Origin: Bacteroidales bacterium
Lineage (GTDB): Bacteria; Bacteroidota; Bacteroidia; Bacteroidales; F082
Assembly: GCA_021647205.1 (NCBI GenBank)
Contig: JAKIVD010000005.1
Location: 1-64,000, forward strand
Direction of reading: 5' to 3'
DNA length: 64,000 bases
The notes beneath the pieces were generated by a model, which worked only from the letters and a program-made list of their open reading frames with translations, did not search any database and was not told where the DNA came from. Shown piece by piece: positions 16,641 through 25,187 of this stretch. A program made the position numbers and the translations under genes. Position 1 is the first letter of the stretch; every line of letters starts with the position of its first letter.

Positions 16641-17909
16641 TTATTCTTTGGTAAAATCATGTTCAACAGTATTGTTTCCTGAGTTAAGGCGAAGCACATA
16701 ATTTCCTGCTGGCAAATCGCCTGTTTTCAGTTTTATCTTTGTGGCCTCTTTTTTTCTGCTCAGTTTGTACTTTTTCAACGGAAACTGTTTTCCGTCTTCA
16801 TCAAACAATTCAAGGGCGTACTCTCCGTCAGGCAGTTTCGTAACAAAGAGTTCCAGTTTCTTTCCTGTTACTTTTTCCGGTACGATTTCAAAATCAAAAC
16901 TGTCAGGTTTCTCAGCTTGTCCGGTAATTGTTTGCTGCCGAACCCAACGGGCCGTACTAAAATCGTAAGCCGTTTGTGAGAAAAGCCGGTTCCCTTCAGA
17001 AGTCAGCACACCGCCATTGCCCCCGGTGAAACAAATACCTTCCGTTTGCGTGGCGACGATATTGATCATATCAACCCTTCTTTTGTTGCCCGCAAAAAAA
17101 TCATGCCCTTCAAAGTCGAACAACAACCAGAAAAATGGCACCCATTCATTCTTTGTATAGCCCAGCAAAATGAGCTGGTTGGTTTGGGGGTTGTAGTCAG
17201 CGGCGGTGATCATTCCTTTTGCATCAAAATCAAACAATATGTCCGCCACAAAATTACCCGGTGTTTTCGGGATGCGGTAATGTTTTGTTCTCTGATCGCC
17301 CCAGTTTTTACTAAACAAATGAATGGAGTCGCCGATCACGATGAAGGCTTCGCAGTCAAAATTGGTTTGCTTTTTTTGCTCAGGTTTTCCCTTGTAATCA
17401 GGATATTGAAAAACAATTCTTTCGCTGTTCACAACAACATCCCCTTCTGGCGGAATTGCTGTTTTCGGGATTCGGTAAATATCCAACCGCCTCCTGCTAC
17501 CTGAATTGTTGCCGAAATCGCCAATGTAAATGTAGTTTTCATCCTGTGCAAGGTCTTCCCAATCCCTGTTTTTGGCATTGCCGATGGTGATACGTTGGAC
17601 AACTTCCCCCGTTGCGGGATCAAGACAATAAATTATTGGTGCATTGCCACTGTCGTTGATGGTCCATAATCCATCCCTGAAAAAAACCAAGCCCGATGTT
17701 TCATTCACTTCTCCGGGCAGCAGGTATTTGAAAGGGGGGTTGTAAACGGCAAGTTTATATGTGCAGGAACCATCCTGAACATTGGCGAGTGGATTGAAAT
17801 TGTCGGCCTGCGGATCGGTGCATCCGGCTACATTTTGTGCCGACAATGCCTTCGACAGCAAAAAAACAAAGAGCAAAGCAACAATTGGAATCCGGTTCAT
17901 TTCCTTCAA
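16641..17909 (-). CDS. Secreted beta-propeller protein with N-terminal CTDPxAxN motif and T9SS-like C-terminus
   Basis: The 422-residue protein has a signal peptide (IPIVALLFVFLLSKALSAQ), then one CTDPQADNFNPLANVQDGSC motif, a short cysteine-bracketed repeat common on secreted Bacteroidota proteins, then a propeller-like region (about 60-340) with phrases such as ETSGLVFFRDGLWTINDSGN and DWEDLAQDENYIYIGDFGNN. The last 80 residues end DLPAGNYVLRLNSGNNTVEHDF, similar to a T9SS type A sorting domain. Function unknown. The start could be the ATG at 17909 or the internal Met four codons later. It is the first gene of a unit with queE, whose start codon follows its stop directly. Confidence 0.78.
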   Translation of the reverse strand: MKEMNRIPIVALLFVFLLSKALSAQNVAGCTDPQADNFNPLANVQDGSCTYKLAVYNPPFKYLLPGEVNETSGLVFFRDGLWTINDSGNAPIIYCLDPATGEVVQRITIGNAKNRDWEDLAQDENYIYIGDFGNNSGSRRRLDIYRIPKTAIPPEGDVVVNSERIVFQYPDYKGKPEQKKQTNFDCEAFIVIGDSIHLFSKNWGDQRTKHYRIPKTPGNFVADILFDFDAKGMITAADYNPQTNQLILLGYTKNEWVPFFWLLFDFEGHDFFAGNKRRVDMINIVATQTEGICFTGGNGGVLTSEGNRLFSQTAYDFSTARWVRQQTITGQAEKPDSFDFEIVPEKVTGKKLELFVTKLPDGEYALELFDEDGKQFPLKKYKLSRKKEATKIKLKTGDLPAGNYVLRLNSGNNTVEHDFTKE

Positions 17910-17977
17910 ATTTCGTCAGGCTGTTCCCCGGCAATCTGCCGCGGGGTACTGCCGGCTGTTTTAAAAACGGGTGCTTC

Positions 17978-18865
17978 TTAATAGTATTCCTTCTTTGCCG
18001 CGCTCAACGTGTTTTTCAGCAGCATGGCAATTGTCATCGGGCCAACGCCACCCGGCACAGGGGTGATGTAAGACGCCTTTTTCGACACCGCGCCGAAATC
18101 AACATCACCAACCAGTTTGTAGCCTTTTTCATTGTCGGCCGGGATGCGGTGGATGCCAACATCAATCACGACAACCCCTTCTTTGACCATATCAGCTTTT
18201 ACAAACTGCGCCTGTCCGATGGCGCAAATTAAAATATCGGCAGTCCTCGTAATTTCGGCCATATTTTTCGTTTTGCTGTGGCAGAGGGTAACCGTGGCAT
18301 TACCGGGATTGGTTTTTTTTGCCATCAGCATGCTTACCGGCGAGCCGACAATGTTTGAACGACCCAACACAACGCAATGCCTGCCCTCGGTTTCAATATT
18401 GTACCTTTTCAGTAATTCGAGGATACCGGCAGGTGTTGCCGAGACGAAAGCTGCCTGGCCGATGGCCATTCTACCCACATTCACCGGGTGAAAACCGTCC
18501 ACATCTTTTGCAGGGTCAATTCGTGCAATCACTTTATCAACATTGATGTGTGCAGGCAACGGGAGCTGAACGATGAAACCGTCTATTTCCTCATCTTCGT
18601 TTAAAAAATCAATAGCGGCAAGCAGTTCTTCTTCGGTGGTTTCTTCCGGGTAACGGTAAGTGGAAGAAGTCATGCCCACACTTTTGGCAGCACGCTCCTT
18701 GCTGGCCACGTAGGTCTGGCTTGCGGGATCATCGCCGACAATAATGGCAGCAAGGTGCGGCCCTTTCTCGTGTTTGTCAACAATGGTTGCGACCTCTGTT
18801 TTTATCTCATTTTTAACCTGTTGCGCGGTCTTTTTTCCGTCGATGAGTATGGTCTGATTTTTCAT
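17978..18865 (-). CDS. folD: Methylenetetrahydrofolate dehydrogenase / methenyl cyclohydrolase (FolD)
   Basis: FolD interconverts 5,10-methylene-, methenyl- and 10-formyl-tetrahydrofolate with NADP. The 295-residue protein has the expected length and signatures: the catalytic block [14 protein letters not shown] containing the conserved Tyr and Lys, [12 protein letters not shown], the second signature [13 protein letters not shown], the nucleotide-binding [17 protein letters not shown], and [18 protein letters not shown] at the C-terminus. It lies between the secreted propeller gene and ffh on the same strand with 60-70 bp gaps. Cytoplasmic. Confidence 0.98.
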   Translation of the reverse strand: MKNQTILIDGKKTAQQVKNEIKTEVATIVDKHEKGPHLAAIIVGDDPASQTYVASKERAAKSVGMTSSTYRYPEETTEEELLAAIDFLNEDEEIDGFIVQLPLPAHINVDKVIARIDPAKDVDGFHPVNVGRMAIGQAAFVSATPAGILELLKRYNIETEGRHCVVLGRSNIVGSPVSMLMAKKTNPGNATVTLCHSKTKNMAEITRTADILICAIGQAQFVKADMVKEGVVVIDVGIHRIPADNEKGYKLVGDVDFGAVSKKASYITPVPGGVGPMTIAMLLKNTLSAAKKEYY

Positions 18866-18923
18866 GTTTTATGCGTTAGGAGGTTAATGGTTAATCGTCA
18901 TTCGTAAACCGTCATTCGTTTCA

Positions 18924-20264
18924 CTACCTTCTCCTTCCCTGTCCGCCCTGCATCATGCGCATCATATTTTTCCCGCCACCGGTGGTCATCATTTTCATCA
19001 TTTTACTGGTTTCGGCAAACTGCTTAATCAGGCGGTTCACTTCCTGGATATTTGTTCCTGCACCACGGGCAATCCGCTTTCTTCGCGAGCCGTTCAGTAC
19101 TTTCGGGTTTTCACGTTCTTCGGGGGTCATCGAGTAAATAATGGCTTCAATCCCCTTGAAAGCGTCGTCGTCAATATCCACATCTTTTAATGCTTTGCCC
19201 ATACCGGGGATCATCCCCATCAGGTCTTTCACATTCCCCATTTTTTTGATTTGCCTGATTTGCTTCAAAAAATCGTTGAAGTTGAACTGGTTCTTGGCAA
19301 TTTTCTTTTGCAGCTTTCTGGCTTCTTCCTCGTCAAATTGTTCCTGGGCTTTTTCAACCAGGGTAACAATGTCGCCCATGCCCAGAATCCGGTCTGCCAT
19401 CCGGTTGGGGTGGAACAGGTCGAGGGCATCCATTTTTTCCCCGATACCGACGAACTTAATGGGCTTGTTCACCACCGATTTAATGGTCAGGGCAGCTCCA
19501 CCGCGGGTGTCCCCGTCCAGTTTGGTCAACACTACGCCATCGAAATCAAGCAGGTCGTTAAATGCTTTGGCGGTGTTCACGGCATCCTGTCCGGTCATGG
19601 CATCCACCACGAACAAAATTTCGTCAGGATTGATGGCACCTTTGATGGCCGATATTTCCTTCATCATCTCCTCATCCACGGCAAGACGGCCGGCGGTATC
19701 CACAATGACAATGTTTTTGCCATTTTCCCGTGCATGTTTCACCGCATTTTTGGCAATCTGCACCGGACTCTTGTTTTCTTCTTCGGTGTACACTTCAATG
19801 CTTACCTGTTCGCCCAGTACCTTTAACTGGTTAATGGCGGCAGGGCGGTAAACGTCGCCGGCAACGAGCAGGGGTTGTTTTCCTTTTTTACTTTTGAGGT
19901 AGCTGGCCAGTTTGGCAGAAAAGGTAGTCTTACCGGAACCTTGCAAGCCGGCAATTAAAATAACCGATGGGGAAGATACCAGGTTGATGTCAACCTGATC
20001 GCCACCCATGAGTTTGGCCAGTTCGTCGTGGACAATCTTCACCATCAACTCGCCTGGTTTTATGGCAGTCAGCACGTCCTGGCCAAGCGCTTCTTCCTTT
20101 ATCCTGGCTGTGAATTCCTTGGCAATTTTGTAACTAACGTCAGCCTCAATCAGGGCTTTACGAATCTCTTTTACCGACTCCGCAATATTGATTTCGGTGA
20201 TGCGGCCGTGGCCTTTTAATATTTTGAACGAACGGTCTAACCTGTCGCTTAATCCTTCAAACAT
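18924..20264 (-). CDS. ffh: Signal recognition particle GTPase Ffh
   Basis: Ffh is the protein of the bacterial signal recognition particle: it binds signal sequences and 4.5S RNA and delivers ribosomes to FtsY at the membrane. The 446-residue product has an N-terminal helical N domain (1-85), a GTPase G domain with GLQGSGKT (106-113), DTAGRLAVDEEMM, TKLDGDTRGGAAL and GIGEKMDALDLFHP, and a methionine-rich M domain (about 300-446) ending KNMMRMMQGGQGRRR. A -7 promoter box lies 20 bp upstream of the ATG. The accessory repeat module begins right behind this promoter. Confidence 0.98.
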   Translation of the reverse strand: MFEGLSDRLDRSFKILKGHGRITEINIAESVKEIRKALIEADVSYKIAKEFTARIKEEALGQDVLTAIKPGELMVKIVHDELAKLMGGDQVDINLVSSPSVILIAGLQGSGKTTFSAKLASYLKSKKGKQPLLVAGDVYRPAAINQLKVLGEQVSIEVYTEEENKSPVQIAKNAVKHARENGKNIVIVDTAGRLAVDEEMMKEISAIKGAINPDEILFVVDAMTGQDAVNTAKAFNDLLDFDGVVLTKLDGDTRGGAALTIKSVVNKPIKFVGIGEKMDALDLFHPNRMADRILGMGDIVTLVEKAQEQFDEEEARKLQKKIAKNQFNFNDFLKQIRQIKKMGNVKDLMGMIPGMGKALKDVDIDDDAFKGIEAIIYSMTPEERENPKVLNGSRRKRIARGAGTNIQEVNRLIKQFAETSKMMKMMTTGGGKNMMRMMQGGQGRRR

Positions 20265-20284
20265 ATTGTTAAAATTTTAGGCTG

Positions 20285-20292
20285 CAAAAGTA
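20285..20292 (-). promoter_or_regulatory. -7 box of ffh promoter
   Basis: The minus strand reads TACTTTTG (TAnnTTTG) 20 bp before the ffh ATG. The expected -33 box is not evident; the GC-rich repeat begins about 30 bp further upstream. Confidence 0.45.
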
Positions 20293-20322
20293 GTAAAATT
20301 CGATGGTTTGTTTGTGCCTTTT

Positions 20323-20475
20323 GGCAGCGGCCGGGCTATCCGCTTTAGCGTGCTCGTGGCGGCAGTGTTTCGCAGCGGTCCTGCGGGGTCTTCCCCGAGG
20401 CTTCGGGATCAGCCGCCGCCGGCCGGCTCAACATCCACCGCCACTTCGCCCGGCTGCCGCTCCTATCCCTGCTGC
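20323..20475. repeat. 153-bp GC-rich structured repeat, copy B
   Basis: This is the second copy of the element at 10453-10605, in the same orientation, differing at three positions by eye. Two of the differences fall in the inner arm (GTGGCGG then CA instead of TG), which weakens that stem, and one in the TCCCGA hairpin. As in copy A, it is followed by an AT-rich spacer, an 8-bp tandem repeat and a gene of the same T9SS family, here decayed. Confidence 0.9.
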
Positions 20476-20631
20476 GGGGCGACAGTTCAATACTTTATGT
20501 GCCGCTTAATTCAACCCATCATGCCCCCCTCTATTTAAAACCCCATAAAAAACAACCACCATTTTACCTGACTTTTGTCTTTTGTCTTTTTTCTCTTATC
20601 TTTATACCCTACTTAACAAACAAAATGTTTT

Positions 20632-20663
20632 ACACATAAGCACATAAGCACACAAGCATTTAA
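20632..20663. repeat. Degenerate 8-bp tandem repeat
   Basis: Four diverged units (ACACATAA, GCACATAA, GCACACAA, GCATTTAA) after the anchor CAAACAAAATGTTTT. Corresponds to the cleaner array at 10833-10864. Confidence 0.8.
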
Positions 20664-20702
20664 GCTTAATAAGTAACCATCCGCCTTAGGTTAAATAACC
20701 GG

Positions 20703-21191
20703 GCAGTTAACTGCTCAAGGTAAAGCCATTTATTGTTTATTCCAATGGAAATATTTTTGCGTACAGTTCATCCGGCGCTCTGATTTTTGACGAAGACAGC
20801 CTCAACTTTATTGCTAAGATTAGTTTTCCGCCAATGGAGCAATACGGAAAATTTAATCCGCAGTATTTTGATGCGCGACTGCATCTTTCCGATATGAACA
20901 TTATGGCAGTGAAAGGAACGGGAGAGCAGGCAACCCCCACATCGTGGGCGACAGCATCGACATGGGTGCCTACGAATGGAACCCGACAGTTGGGGTTGAT
21001 GAAAACATTTACCAGCCCATCAAAAGCGACAAACCCAAACTGCTGCATGCCGCAGTGGTGGTAAGGGAAGCATCCAAACCCGCTGGGACGGCAAAGACCA
21101 AAAAGGGAACATCCTTCCGGCAGGCATTTACCACGGGGTGATGTTTTGGGAAGGCAAAGCGGTGGAGGGGATGAAGGTGGTGAAACGGTGA
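20703..21191 (+). pseudogene. Decayed, internally deleted copy of the 10973-13832 T9SS gene
   Basis: Three blocks, in different frames, match the intact paralogue. A first block (about 20732-20930) reads YSNGNIFAYSSSGALIF ... YGKFNP, matching residues about 55-100 of the 10973 product. A second block (about 20930-21052) reads GDSIDMGAYEWNPTVGVDEN ... PKLLHAA, matching the end of the 11397 product. A third block (about 21053-21191) reads GSIQTRWDGKDQKGNILPAG ... KVVKR and a stop. Roughly 700 codons are missing between the first two blocks. Between the second and third, the missing part corresponds to a segment flanked in the paralogue by GCCGCA, suggesting deletion between short direct repeats. 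No signal peptide remains. Confidence 0.85.
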
Positions 21192-21292
21192 TTATTTAGT
21201 TGCTAATGGCTACTACTTGAGACTGTGGACTGAAGACTGTTCAATTGTTACGATTGGAAGCCGGAAGACAACTGTAAACTGTCAACTCTCCC

Positions 21293-22372
21293 TCATCCCA
21301 ACCGCACCCGCGGGTCAAGCAGGGCATAGACAATGTCCATGAAAATATTGACCAGGATAAGCACCACAGAAATAAAAAGCACCGAACCCATGATGACCGG
21401 CAGGTCGTACTTTTCGAGCGAATCGACGATAACAACACCGATACCTTTCCAGTCGAAAACATATTCTACAAAAACAGCGCCGGCCATCAGCGAAGCAAAC
21501 CAGCCGGTAATGGCTGTCAGCACCGGATTGAGGGCGTTGCGCAGTCCATGAAAAACCACAACCCTGAATTTGCCCAGCCCCTTGGCATAAGCCGTGCGGA
21601 TGTAATCCTGTGAAAGGACGTCAAGCAAAGAAGAACGCGTCAGGCTCACAACAATGGCCAGCGGGCGGATGCCGAGGGTCAGGGCCGGAAGGATGAGGTT
21701 CTTCAGGTTCAAATACACTTCCCCGGTGTAGTCATCCACCGAATACAAACTGCCAAACATCTGCAAACCGGTGTAATCGGCCAGCACAAAGGCAAACAGC
21801 CAGGCCATGAGGATGGCGGCAAAAAAGGATGGGATTGACATACCGAGGGAGGAAAACACCAAAAGGAATTTATCCAGCGGACTATCTTTGTACAGCGCCG
21901 CCGGAATACCCAGTAAAATACCCAGCAGCATAGCCAGCAGTATGGAAGTTGTCGCCAGCAGCATGGTTTTCGGGAAAGCCTCCGAAATGATGGCCGCCAC
22001 TGCCCGCTTACTCTGGTACGACCGTCGCAGGTAAGGCTTTTTTAAAACCAATGCCGTATTACCAAAGCTCAATTGCAGCGCCGGGTTTCCATATTTCCCC
22101 GGGTTCAAATACCAGTAACTGTTTTTGTCTTTTACATTGTGAAAGGAAAGCGGTGATAAATCGTTCAGGAAGTTCAGGTACTGGACAGCCACGGGCTTGT
22201 CAAGGCCCAAATCTTTTTTGATGGCAGCCACCGAGGAAATATCGGCACGCTGGCCAAGCAACATGCGGGCCGGGTCGCCGGGCAGGATGTTAAAAAGGAA
22301 AAACACCACCGTTGTTACACCCCAGAGGACGAGGATGCCATACAGTAAACGACGGATGATGTAGTTAAACAT
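21293..22372 (-). CDS. Dpp/Opp-type ABC transporter permease
   Basis: The 359-residue inner-membrane protein starts MFNYIIRRLLYGILVLWGVT and contains FNILPGDPARMLLGQRAD, the N-terminal signature of the DppB/OppB permease family. The core has the EAA-type loop (TRSSLLDVLSQDYIRTAYAKGLGK) that docks on the ATPase, and it ends with the usual DPRVRLG. Compared with DppB it carries an extra periplasmic stretch after helix 1 (about 80-130). These permeases import peptides, or nickel and other solutes, together with a DppC partner, two ATPases and a binding protein. None of these is nearby, so the partners must be elsewhere. It follows the BT_3928-type gene by about 50 bp. Confidence 0.92.
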   Translation of the reverse strand: MFNYIIRRLLYGILVLWGVTTVVFFLFNILPGDPARMLLGQRADISSVAAIKKDLGLDKPVAVQYLNFLNDLSPLSFHNVKDKNSYWYLNPGKYGNPALQLSFGNTALVLKKPYLRRSYQSKRAVAAIISEAFPKTMLLATTSILLAMLLGILLGIPAALYKDSPLDKFLLVFSSLGMSIPSFFAAILMAWLFAFVLADYTGLQMFGSLYSVDDYTGEVYLNLKNLILPALTLGIRPLAIVVSLTRSSLLDVLSQDYIRTAYAKGLGKFRVVVFHGLRNALNPVLTAITGWFASLMAGAVFVEYVFDWKGIGVVIVDSLEKYDLPVIMGSVLFISVVLILVNIFMDIVYALLDPRVRLG

Positions 22373-22383
22373 GGTGAAAAGTG

Positions 22384-22411
22384 AAAAGTTAAAAGTTAAA
22401 AGTTAAAAGTT
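22384..22411. repeat. 7-bp tandem repeat AAAAGTT
   Basis: Four perfect units immediately upstream of the permease ATG. The complementary unit AACTTTT is one base from the AACTTTC unit of the array at 63384-63432. Confidence 0.95.
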
Positions 22412-22423
22412 TGGCGTAGTGGT

Positions 22424-23551
22424 TTAAGGACTTAACAAAGCTTCCAGTTCTGTCCGGTCCGGGAAATCATTGTAATGCCATTTCTTCATTACGACGCCGT
22501 TTCGCAACCAAACCAGTCCGGGGTTGGAACGGATCATGGCTTTCAGTTCGGTGTCATCAGCAAAATAAACAGGATAATCCATTTGATAGACTTCCTTGTA
22601 TTTTCTTATCAGGCCGGTGTCTGAAGCACTGAGCATGTCGAAAGCAATACCCTGTTCATCAAGCACATGAAAAATCCTGGCTGCTTTCAGCATCCCTTCA
22701 CCATCGGCAAAATCCAGGTCGTATGAAATCAGCAGGAACTGATCGCCCGGATGTTCAATAACTGCCTTCGTCAGTTCGTTGCCCGCATCATCTTCTATAT
22801 ACAACTCGTGTTTTCTCACTACCCCTGATTCGTCCACCCGCTGGCCGACAAACTCCCAACGGGCCATCCAGGCCGAATCGTTCCAGGGATAATCGGGCGA
22901 AAGGTATTCCTTCTCCTCCCCTGTTTGCTTGTCGCGGTAAGTTACGAAAGTTTTGGCCCTGCCTTCCCCGGTGTTTCTCATGTCTTTACCTTCCTTCCAG
23001 TCGCGGAAATCGAGCAATGGCAAATGATTGTAATTGTAAAAAACAAAATACACAAAGGCTCCCGTAAAAATCATCAGGCTAACGGACTGCGTCCATTGTG
23101 GCAGTCGCGATGCGATTGTTTTCCGCTTAAAAAAAACAACAACAGCCATCAGAACAAGCACTATATTCTTATAGAAAGTTTCCCAGTTGCTTAACTTGAT
23201 GGCATCACCAAAGCAGCCACAATCGGGCACAAGTGTATAACGCGCATCGAACCAGGTAAGCACCGTAAAAAAGAACATGATCAAAAGAACGCCAAGGGCC
23301 GCAAGCCGGACTTTCAGCTTCAGTATAATGGCAATACCAAGAAGAAACTCAACCGAAATCAAAAAGAAGGAAATGGCCAGTGCACCGTCAAGCAGCCAGT
23401 ACATGCCGTAGGCTTCAAGGTAGTCTTCCACCCTGTAGGCCGTGCCCAGCGGATCGACACCTTTCATAAAAGAGGAAAAAATAAAAACCAGCCCGATCAG
23501 TATCCTGAAAATGGCGATAAAAGTATTTTCTTTGATGTGTTTTTTAGGCAT
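22424..23551 (-). CDS. BT_3928-type protein: DoxX-like membrane domain plus thioredoxin-like C-terminus
   Basis: The 375-residue protein has four membrane helices in the first 160 residues (FRILIGLVFIFSSFMKGVDP is the DoxX/MauE start), an extracytoplasmic pair of cysteines in DCGCFGDAI, a fifth helix near 165-180, and a soluble C-terminal domain. That domain resembles a thioredoxin fold (FLLISYDLDFADG, YPVYFADDTELKAMIRSNPG) but has no CXXC, so a redox role is not assured. The architecture fits the Bacteroidota BT_3928 family. It overlaps the DUF1599 gene upstream by eight bases, indicating translational coupling; this DUF1599/BT_3928 pair next to folP is a layout I recall from other Bacteroidales. 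Confidence 0.85.
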   Translation of the reverse strand: MPKKHIKENTFIAIFRILIGLVFIFSSFMKGVDPLGTAYRVEDYLEAYGMYWLLDGALAISFFLISVEFLLGIAIILKLKVRLAALGVLLIMFFFTVLTWFDARYTLVPDCGCFGDAIKLSNWETFYKNIVLVLMAVVVFFKRKTIASRLPQWTQSVSLMIFTGAFVYFVFYNYNHLPLLDFRDWKEGKDMRNTGEGRAKTFVTYRDKQTGEEKEYLSPDYPWNDSAWMARWEFVGQRVDESGVVRKHELYIEDDAGNELTKAVIEHPGDQFLLISYDLDFADGEGMLKAARIFHVLDEQGIAFDMLSASDTGLIRKYKEVYQMDYPVYFADDTELKAMIRSNPGLVWLRNGVVMKKWHYNDFPDRTELEALLSP

Positions 23552-24098
23552 CCTCTTTTTCTATTAGAAGTTTGATCAGCGCGAAAACCGAATAATTGAT
23601 GATGTCGTAATAATTGGCATCCAGGCCTTCCGACACCAGTGTTTTTCCCTTGTTGTCCTCAATCTGTTTAATGCGCAACAACTTCATCAGGATGATATCG
23701 GTAAGTGAAGAAATGCGCATGTTCCGCCAGGCTTCGCCGTAGTCGTGGTTTTTGTTCAACATCAGGTCCCGGGCGGTGTAGATGTATTTGTTGTACAACT
23801 CAAGTGTTTGTTCCGCATCCAGATCGGGTTCATCGGCAATGCCCTTTTCCAGTTGGATCAAAGCCATCACCGAGTAATTGACGATACCCACGAACTCGGG
23901 CACAATACCTTCTTTGATTTTTTGCTCGCCTTTCACCTGAATACTTCGGATGCGGTTGGCCTTGATGTAAATCTGATCCGTCAGGCTGCTGGTGCGCAGA
24001 ATCCGCCAGGCCGCGCTGTAATCCTTTTGCTTGTCTTCAAATATGTCCCGGCAGTATTTCACCACTTCTTCAAATTGTCCGGGGGTTTTTTTCTCCAT
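23544..24098 (-). CDS. DUF1599 domain protein with internal duplication
   Basis: The 184-residue protein consists of two similar halves of about 85 residues. KQKDYSAAWRILRTSSLTDQ with a later GIVNYSVMALIQLE, and KNHDYGEAWRNMRISSLTDI with a later DIINYSVFALIKLL, mark the repeat. This is the DUF1599 family, which has been linked by others to nucleotide-modification gene neighbourhoods; no activity is established to my knowledge. It is cytoplasmic, with no membrane segment. It overlaps the following BT_3928-type gene and is divergent from folP, with 52 bp between the two start codons. Confidence 0.88.
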   Translation of the reverse strand: MEKKTPGQFEEVVKYCRDIFEDKQKDYSAAWRILRTSSLTDQIYIKANRIRSIQVKGEQKIKEGIVPEFVGIVNYSVMALIQLEKGIADEPDLDAEQTLELYNKYIYTARDLMLNKNHDYGEAWRNMRISSLTDIILMKLLRIKQIEDNKGKTLVSEGLDANYYDIINYSVFALIKLLIEKEDA

Positions 24099-24110
24099 GC
24101 CTTTATTTCT

Positions 24111-24118
24111 TAATTTTG
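24111..24118 (+). promoter_or_regulatory. -7 box of folP promoter
   Basis: TAATTTTG (TAnnTTTG) 32 bp before the folP ATG at 24151. A T-rich stretch, but not an exact TTTG, occupies the -33 position. Confidence 0.5.
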
Positions 24119-24150
24119 TTCATTCATCGCCTCCAAAATGCCATGCGGAA

Positions 24151-25020
24151 ATGAGCAGTAAAAATACATCTTTTCCCAAAAGGAAATTCCAATGCGGGGA
24201 GCTTGTGCTGGATTTTTCCACACCGGTGGTGATGGGCATTTTAAATCTTACGCCGGATTCGTTTTACGAAGCGAGCCGGTTTCAGCAGGAGAAAGAAATC
24301 ATCCCACAGGTGGAGAAGATGCTCGCAGATGGTGCGGGGCTGATTGATTTGGGGGCAGTTTCAACCCGCCCGGGAGCAGAAAGCATCCCTGCCGGAGAAG
24401 AGCAAAAACGAATTAGCAAACCCCTTGAACAACTTGTCAAGTCCTTTCCCGAAACTATATTTTCCATTGACACATACCGCGCTGATACTGCACGGATATG
24501 CGTGGAAGCGGGCGCAAGCATGGTCAACGATATTTCGGGTGGGCAGTTTGACGGCAAAATGTTTGAAACCGTGGCAAAGTTAAATGTACCCTATGTTTTG
24601 ATGCACTTGCAAGGAAAGCCCAAAGACATGCAGCACCATCCCCTCTCGCAGTCTGCCGCACAGAAAGTCAGGCATTTTTTCACAGAGAAAGTGGCACAAC
24701 TCAACGAAATGGGCATGAAAGATATCATCCTCGATCCCGGTTTTGGCTTTGGGAAAACGCTGGGCTGTAATTATGCCCTTTTGCATCAGCTGGAAGATTT
24801 AAGGGTCGCGGAACTGCCCATTCTGGCCGGGCTTTCGCGGAAATCGGTAATCAGCAAAGTGCTTCGCTGCCAGCCATCCGAAGCACTGAACGGGAGCACA
24901 ACCCTTCACACCATCGCCCTGCTCAACGGAGCCAATATCCTGCGCGTGCACGATGTGAAAGAAGCGGTGGAAGCACTGCGGTTGGTGGAATACTACAAGG
25001 GTTTTGAGGATTGTTTATAA
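24151..25020 (+). CDS. folP: Dihydropteroate synthase (FolP)
   Basis: FolP condenses p-aminobenzoate with 6-hydroxymethyl-dihydropterin pyrophosphate in folate synthesis and is the sulfonamide target. From the ATG at 24151 the product is 289 residues. It shows the family signatures MGILNLTPDSFY, LIDLGAVSTRPGAESI, FSIDTYRADTA, MVNDISGGQFD, DIILDPGFGFGKT and GLSRKSVISKVL. The reading frame stays open back to 24031, but that extension would overlap the divergent DUF1599 gene and its promoter region. Its stop codon is embedded in a 33-bp palindrome. Downstream, cdaA has its own promoter. Confidence 0.97.
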   Translation: MSSKNTSFPKRKFQCGELVLDFSTPVVMGILNLTPDSFYEASRFQQEKEIIPQVEKMLADGAGLIDLGAVSTRPGAESIPAGEEQKRISKPLEQLVKSFPETIFSIDTYRADTARICVEAGASMVNDISGGQFDGKMFETVAKLNVPYVLMHLQGKPKDMQHHPLSQSAAQKVRHFFTEKVAQLNEMGMKDIILDPGFGFGKTLGCNYALLHQLEDLRVAELPILAGLSRKSVISKVLRCQPSEALNGSTTLHTIALLNGANILRVHDVKEAVEALRLVEYYKGFEDCL

Positions 25021-25051
25021 CTTTTCCAAAGTTTGGAACTTTGGAAAAGTT
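25019..25051. repeat. 33-bp palindromic repeat, copy 1
   Basis: Arms AACTTTTCCAAAG and CTTTGGAAAAGTT (13 bp, perfect) around the 7-base loop TTTGGAA. Identical copies lie at 59028-59060 (same loop) and 57522-57554 (loop inverted to TTCCAAA). The first two bases are the last two of the folP stop codon. It may serve as a transcription terminator. Confidence 0.95.
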
Positions 25052-25137
25052 TAATGACTTAATCACGAAACCGTTTTGAACATTTGGGTATTGATATTTT
25101 GTAATTTATTTGCGATTTGTTTTTTGCTTTGTTGTTA

Positions 25138-25170
25138 TTTGATGTTTTAATACAGGAATTGTTAATTTTG
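25138..25170 (+). promoter_or_regulatory. Bacteroidota-type promoter of cdaA
   Basis: TTTG (25138-25141), a 21-bp spacer and TAATTTTG (25163-25170) match the -33/-7 consensus. Predicted transcription start is about 25175, giving a leader of only about 13 nt before the GTG at 25188. Confidence 0.75.
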
Positions 25171-25187
25171 ACCCAACAGATTTCTTT

